Shown here: one piece after another, positions 5,827 through 8,441 of the stretch
How the letters are laid out: every line of letters begins with the position of its first letter
Numbering within the stretch: position 1 is the first letter of the stretch
NCBI GenBank assembly: GCA_938092125.1
Contig: CALKMQ010000063.1
Coordinates: 1 to 8,441 of the forward strand
Reading direction: 5' to 3'
Length of the DNA stretch: 8,441 bases
Source: an uncultured bacterium
Lineage (GTDB): Bacteria; Fidelibacterota; Marinisomatia; Marinisomatales; UBA1611
Notes under the pieces: model-generated
Seen by the model: the letters and a program-made list of their open reading frames with translations, nothing else
Database searches by the model: none
What the model was told of the DNA's origin: nothing
Position numbers and translations under genes: made by a program

Positions 5827-6291
5827 TTATCTATTGCTTTTATTGATAATTGCAGTGGTACTAAATCCAGGCGTTAAAGGTATAATCTTAACAACTCCAC
5901 CATTTTTTGTCACTTCGCTATAGCCGACTATATCTTCTTTTTTATAATCACCCCCCTTCACCAAAACATCTGGAATGATTTGCGTAATCAATTTCTTAGG
6001 TGTACGCTCATTAAAAATTACTACATCATCCACAAAAACTTTATCAAGCAAATTATGTGATCGAACAACTTCATTTTCGATTGGTCGGCCATTTCCTTTT
6101 AACTTTTTAACTGAGGAATCAGAGTTTAGACCAACAATTAATTTGTCTCCGAATTCAGAGGATTTCTTTAAAAGGTCTAAATGCCCAGCATGCAGGAGAT
6201 CAAAACACCCATTTGTGAAAACTATTTTCAATCCGTTACTTTTATATTTTGAAATCAATTTATTAATATTTTCTTTTTTTATGAAATTCAT
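5827..6291 (-). CDS. rfaE2: D-glycero-beta-D-manno-heptose 1-phosphate adenylyltransferase (stand-alone RfaE2)
   Basis: This cytosolic enzyme joins AMP from ATP to heptose 1-phosphate, giving ADP-heptose for the LPS inner core. The 154 residues equal the C-terminal domain of bifunctional HldE, so the kinase is a separate protein not seen here. Motifs: the nucleotidyltransferase block TNGCFDLLHAGH (26-37, with HxGH at 34-37), GLNSDSSVKKLKG (54-66), GRPI (68-71) with a following Arg (77), PDVLVKGGDY (107-116), and IIPLTPGFSTTAII (136-149). The segment after GRPI departs from the usual NPEEDRAEVLAAL-like text (here ENEVVRSHNLLDKVFVDD) but keeps its length and the Arg. The close cytidylyltransferase-like families (for example glycerol-3-phosphate cytidylyltransferase) lack the KGGDY...GFSTT ending. 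The ATG overlaps the plsC stop by four bases (ATGA, 6291-6288), a sign of coupled translation. Confidence 0.94.
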   Translation of the reverse strand: MNFIKKENINKLISKYKSNGLKIVFTNGCFDLLHAGHLDLLKKSSEFGDKLIVGLNSDSSVKKLKGNGRPIENEVVRSHNLLDKVFVDDVVIFNERTPKKLITQIIPDVLVKGGDYKKEDIVGYSEVTKNGGVVKIIPLTPGFSTTAIINKSNR

Positions 6292-6989
6292 TCTTTTAAA
6301 GCTTTCACCCTCTCTCGAACAATTTGAGACAAACTTTTACGATCTTCATCTCTAAAGGTGTTAGTTAAAACTGGTTTACCAATCTTTATCTCTAAAACTT
6401 TTCTTGTGAATTTTTTCGAGCCCTTTTTTAATGATTCATAGGTCCCATTAATTGCAACAGGGACCACTGGAATTTTAGTAGCTATTCCAATACTTAACCC
6501 TCCAGATTTAAATTGATTTATTTTTCCGCCGTCTGTTCTAGAACCTTCAGGAAAAACCAAGATAGAACGTGGTTTTTTTGTTAAAGATCTTTTAATATTT
6601 TCAATTGACAACATTGCATTTTCGTGATTTCTTCTATCTACAAATACATGTCCAGCCATTTGCATCGCCCAACCTAAAAAAGGAATCCATTTAAGTTCAA
6701 TTTTCGCAATTGGAACAGTCCAAAAAGGTAGATATCCTAACATAAGTGGAATATCCAGGCTCGAAGCATGATTTGCAGCAAAAATATAATTTTTTGATAT
6801 ATCTAAATTTTCCAAACCTATAATTTTTGTTTTGATTCTAGATGCAACAAAGATTGATTTTGCCCAATACCTTACAATATAACCAACCAATTTCCCATTT
6901 TTGAAATCAAAAAAAGAAAATACAATAACAACTATACCAAAAAATACAGTACAAATTATCGTCACTGTAAGAAGCCAGAGGAAATGCAA
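6288..6989 (-). CDS. plsC: 1-acyl-sn-glycerol-3-phosphate acyltransferase (PlsC family)
   Basis: PlsC adds the second acyl chain to lysophosphatidic acid at the inner membrane, giving phosphatidic acid for phospholipid synthesis. The 233-residue length is normal. An N-terminal membrane helix (about 3-27) precedes the four acyltransferase motifs. These are NHASSLD (73-79, catalytic His74 and Asp79), HVFVDRRN (114-121), VFPEGSRT (145-152) and IPVVPVAINGT (173-183). A phospholipid role is favoured over ornithine-lipid or lipid A acyltransferases by the FPEGSRT motif, but substrate cannot be proven by reading. The start is odd: TTG at 6989-6987 is the first codon after the serS TAG, in the same frame, so no upstream start exists. 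GTG at 6965 is a possible but shorter alternative that would cut into the membrane helix. It ends in a 4-bp overlap with rfaE2. Confidence 0.94.
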   Translation of the reverse strand: MHFLWLLTVTIICTVFFGIVVIVFSFFDFKNGKLVGYIVRYWAKSIFVASRIKTKIIGLENLDISKNYIFAANHASSLDIPLMLGYLPFWTVPIAKIELKWIPFLGWAMQMAGHVFVDRRNHENAMLSIENIKRSLTKKPRSILVFPEGSRTDGGKINQFKSGGLSIGIATKIPVVPVAINGTYESLKKGSKKFTRKVLEIKIGKPVLTNTFRDEDRKSLSQIVRERVKALKE

Positions 6990-8258
6990 CTACTTTATTT
7001 CTTTCATTCCTATGAAATCAGCAGCAGAGTCAGAAAAAATAATTCTACCATCTTCAGTTTGATATGTTTCTAATAATGCTACCATAAGCCTAGGAGTTGC
7101 TAAACCTGATCCGTTTAGAGTGTGTAAAAGTCTAACTTTTTTATCTGACTTACTCCTGTATCTTATTTTACCTCTTCTAGATTGAAAATCTTCAAAATTA
7201 CTGCATGAAGATACTTCTAGCCACTGCTTCTCACCTGGTGACCAAATTTCGATATCATAACATTTTGCAGCTGAAAAGCTCAAGTCACCAGTACACAATT
7301 CAACAACCCTGTATGTTATACCCAATTTTTGAAGTATTGACTCTGCTTGTAATACTAATTGTTCAAGATCTTCGTAAGATTTTTCTGGTTTCACAAATTT
7401 AACCATTTCAACCTTATTAAATTGATGAAGCCTCAATAGACCTCTTGAATCTTTTCCGTAAGAGCCAGATTCCCTTCTAAAACAAGGTGAGTATGCAACG
7501 TAATTTATCGGCAAATTATCTTCAAGAATTATTTCATCTCTATGAATATTAGTAATTGGCACTTCTGCGGTTGGGGCAAGATAAAGCTGATCTAAATCTG
7601 AAAGATACATGTCTTCTTTAAACTTTGGTAATTGCCCGGTTGTCCTCATGGATTCTTCAAGAATCAAAACAGGTGGAAACATTTCTTTAAAATCATAATT
7701 ATTTACATGATGATCAATCATACTATTTATTAATTTGCGTTCAAGTTGAGCACCTCTTCCGGTGTAGAGTGGAAATCCGCTCCCAGAAATTTTCGACCCT
7801 CTTTCAAAATCAAATAATTTGAGATCTCTACCTAATTCTTGATGTGTTTTTTCTTTAAAATTAAAAATAGCTTTGTTACCCCACTCCCTTATAATAACGT
7901 TCTCTTTATCATTTTTACCCTGAGGTACGGATGAATGTGGAATATTTGGCATTTCTTCAAGTTTTAAACTTAATTGAAACTTTAGTTCAACTAGTTCTTG
8001 TTCAAGAGATTTAATTATATCTCCAAGTTTCTTCATTTCAGCAATTTTATAATCGGCATTTTCACCTACTCTTTTTAGAGTAGCGACTTTTTTAGAAACT
8101 AGGTTTTTCTCGGCTCTATTTTTTTCAAGAGCCCTTGTTATATTTCTATATTCAGAATCAATATTACTAACGTCCGAAATTGAACCTTCATAGCCCTTTT
8201 GGATTAATGCATCTTGAACGAAGTCGGGTCGTTCTCTTATATCTTTTATTGAAATCAA
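6990..8258 (-). CDS. serS: Serine--tRNA ligase
   Basis: SerS charges tRNA-Ser, and the precursor of selenocysteinyl-tRNA where that exists, with serine in the cytosol. The 422 residues match the bacterial enzyme. The N-terminal antiparallel coiled coil that grips the long variable arm of tRNA-Ser spans roughly 30-103. The class II catalytic core follows: motif 1 region around GSGFPLYTGRGAQLERKLI (159-177), the serine-binding TAE in LAPTAEVP (227-234), motif 2 FRRESGSYGKDSRGL (260-274) then HQFNKVE, EVSSCSNFEDFQSRR (348-362), and motif 3 TLNGSGLATPR (380-390). The start is TTG at 8258-8256; an in-frame TAG lies only four codons upstream, and the resulting N-terminus MISIKDIRERPDFV aligns well with the family. 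The ribosome-binding site is weak (AAGAA). It heads the complete genes of the leftward series. Confidence 0.98.
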   Translation of the reverse strand: MISIKDIRERPDFVQDALIQKGYEGSISDVSNIDSEYRNITRALEKNRAEKNLVSKKVATLKRVGENADYKIAEMKKLGDIIKSLEQELVELKFQLSLKLEEMPNIPHSSVPQGKNDKENVIIREWGNKAIFNFKEKTHQELGRDLKLFDFERGSKISGSGFPLYTGRGAQLERKLINSMIDHHVNNYDFKEMFPPVLILEESMRTTGQLPKFKEDMYLSDLDQLYLAPTAEVPITNIHRDEIILEDNLPINYVAYSPCFRRESGSYGKDSRGLLRLHQFNKVEMVKFVKPEKSYEDLEQLVLQAESILQKLGITYRVVELCTGDLSFSAAKCYDIEIWSPGEKQWLEVSSCSNFEDFQSRRGKIRYRSKSDKKVRLLHTLNGSGLATPRLMVALLETYQTEDGRIIFSDSAADFIGMKEIK

Positions 8259-8281
8259 AAAATTTTCTTGCTAAGAGTTAG

Positions 8282-8311
8282 AATTATTTAATATGTAAAA
8301 ATTAAATAATT
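8282..8311. repeat. Perfect 11-bp AT-only inverted repeat in the serS leader
   Basis: AATTATTTAAT (8282-8292) is the exact reverse complement of ATTAAATAATT (8301-8311), with an 8-base spacer. The right arm is also part of a 15-bp palindrome with 7-bp arms (ATTAAAT A ATTTAAT, 8301-8315). It lies 24 bp upstream of the serS TTG. It could be an operator or a leader hairpin, but pure A/T repeats of this size can occur by chance in such AT-rich sequence. I saw no T-box elements or other riboswitch that would explain serS control. Confidence 0.45.
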
Positions 8312-8351
8312 TAATATTGAGAAAAAATATATATAACGCTAAAGTTATCAC

Positions 8352-8368
8352 AAAGACTCAGTGTCTTT
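8352..8368. terminator. Possible weak terminator hairpin after the sugar transferase gene
   Basis: AAAGAC (8352-8357) and GTCTTT (8363-8368) form a perfect 6-bp stem around a 5-base loop. It lies 9 bp beyond the stop of the partial gene at the right edge. On the minus strand the hairpin is followed by GTGATAACTTT, not a clean T-run, so intrinsic termination is doubtful. Its position between two leftward genes is what suggests a transcript boundary before serS. Confidence 0.25.
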
Positions 8369-8377
8369 ACTAAAATA

Positions 8378-8441
8378 TTAACGACCTTTGCCAGACAATA
8401 CTACAATAACAGTTCTTATTAAAATTTTTAAATCAAGGTTT
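8378..8441 (-). CDS. C-terminal end of a polyprenyl-phosphate sugar transferase (partial, right edge)
   Basis: Only 20 codons and the stop (TAA, 8380-8378) are inside the window. They read NLDLKILIRTVIVVLSGKGR. That closely follows the usual end of the bacterial sugar transferase family (WcaJ/undecaprenyl-phosphate glycosyl-1-phosphate transferases), which typically finish with a W-x-D-L/I-K-I-x-x-x-T-x-x-V-V-L-x-x-x-G-A-Y pattern. Such enzymes start exopolysaccharide or O-antigen repeat units on the lipid carrier at the inner membrane. The ending differs in having Arg where Ala-Tyr is common. The call rests on a short but characteristic tail; the catalytic region lies beyond the edge. It runs in the same direction as serS, 119 bp upstream. 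Confidence 0.65.
   Translation of the reverse strand, partial: NLDLKILIRTVIVVLSGKGR

Noticed and set aside
5975..6355. 126-codon plus-strand frame opposite rfaE2
   Set aside because: It is antisense to rfaE2 and the plsC end, with no recognisable domain.
6990..6992. In-frame stop between serS and plsC as a sign of a broken fusion gene or stop recoding
   Set aside because: Both proteins are complete at normal family length on either side of the TAG, so two separate genes are the simplest reading.
7205..7402. 65-codon plus-strand frame inside serS
   Set aside because: It is antisense to the conserved serS catalytic domain and has no independent support.
8259..8377. T-box or other riboswitch upstream of serS
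   Set aside because: No T-box consensus or conserved riboswitch core could be seen in the 119 bases before serS.
1..8441. tRNA or rRNA genes, CRISPR array, insertion sequence or prophage parts
   Set aside because: No cloverleaf, spaced direct-repeat array, transposase, integrase or terminal inverted repeats were seen; nearly all of the sequence is taken up by housekeeping genes.

Overview
This AT-rich window looks like chromosomal housekeeping DNA from a Gram-negative bacterium, most likely in the Bacteroidota/FCB assemblage; a marine lineage such as Marinimicrobia (SAR406) would fit, but that is a guess. The clues are a 31-residue AURKAIP1/COX24-type basic protein, a MltD-type transglycosylase with LysM repeats, a stand-alone RfaE2 adenylyltransferase, several GTG/TTG starts, and mostly weak Shine-Dalgarno sequences. 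I saw no transposase, integrase, CRISPR array, tRNA or rRNA, and no sign of recent transfer.

Layout, left to right. At the left edge the first ~103 codons of nuoA (complex I subunit A) run leftward off the window. A ~97-bp divergent intergenic region separates nuoA from a rightward, monofunctional proline dehydrogenase gene. That gene converges, with only 10 bp between stop codons, on a long leftward gene series filling the rest of the window. In transcription order (right to left) the series is serS, plsC, rfaE2, mltD, an HU/IHF-family DNA-binding gene, the 31-codon AURKAIP1-like gene, xseA, xseB and nadK. Most junctions are tight: adjacent stop and start, a 4-bp overlap, or gaps of 2, 6, 11 and 20 bp. 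The two longer gaps, before mltD (60 bp) and before xseA (47 bp), hold a hairpin and a terminator-like element, so there may be internal transcription units. At the right edge the last 20 codons of a leftward gene match the typical C-terminus of polyprenyl-phosphate sugar transferases.

The genes group into three themes. Envelope: plsC (phosphatidic acid), rfaE2 (ADP-heptose for LPS core), mltD (peptidoglycan), and the sugar transferase tail. Information processing: serS, HU/IHF, the mS38-like small protein, and exonuclease VII (xseAB). Redox: nadK (NADP), proline dehydrogenase and complex I, the last two both feeding electrons to quinone. I find no convincing new biological system. The most useful observations are the very small basic gene, the hairpin/promoter-like element before mltD, the in-frame serS/plsC junction, and the start-site corrections.
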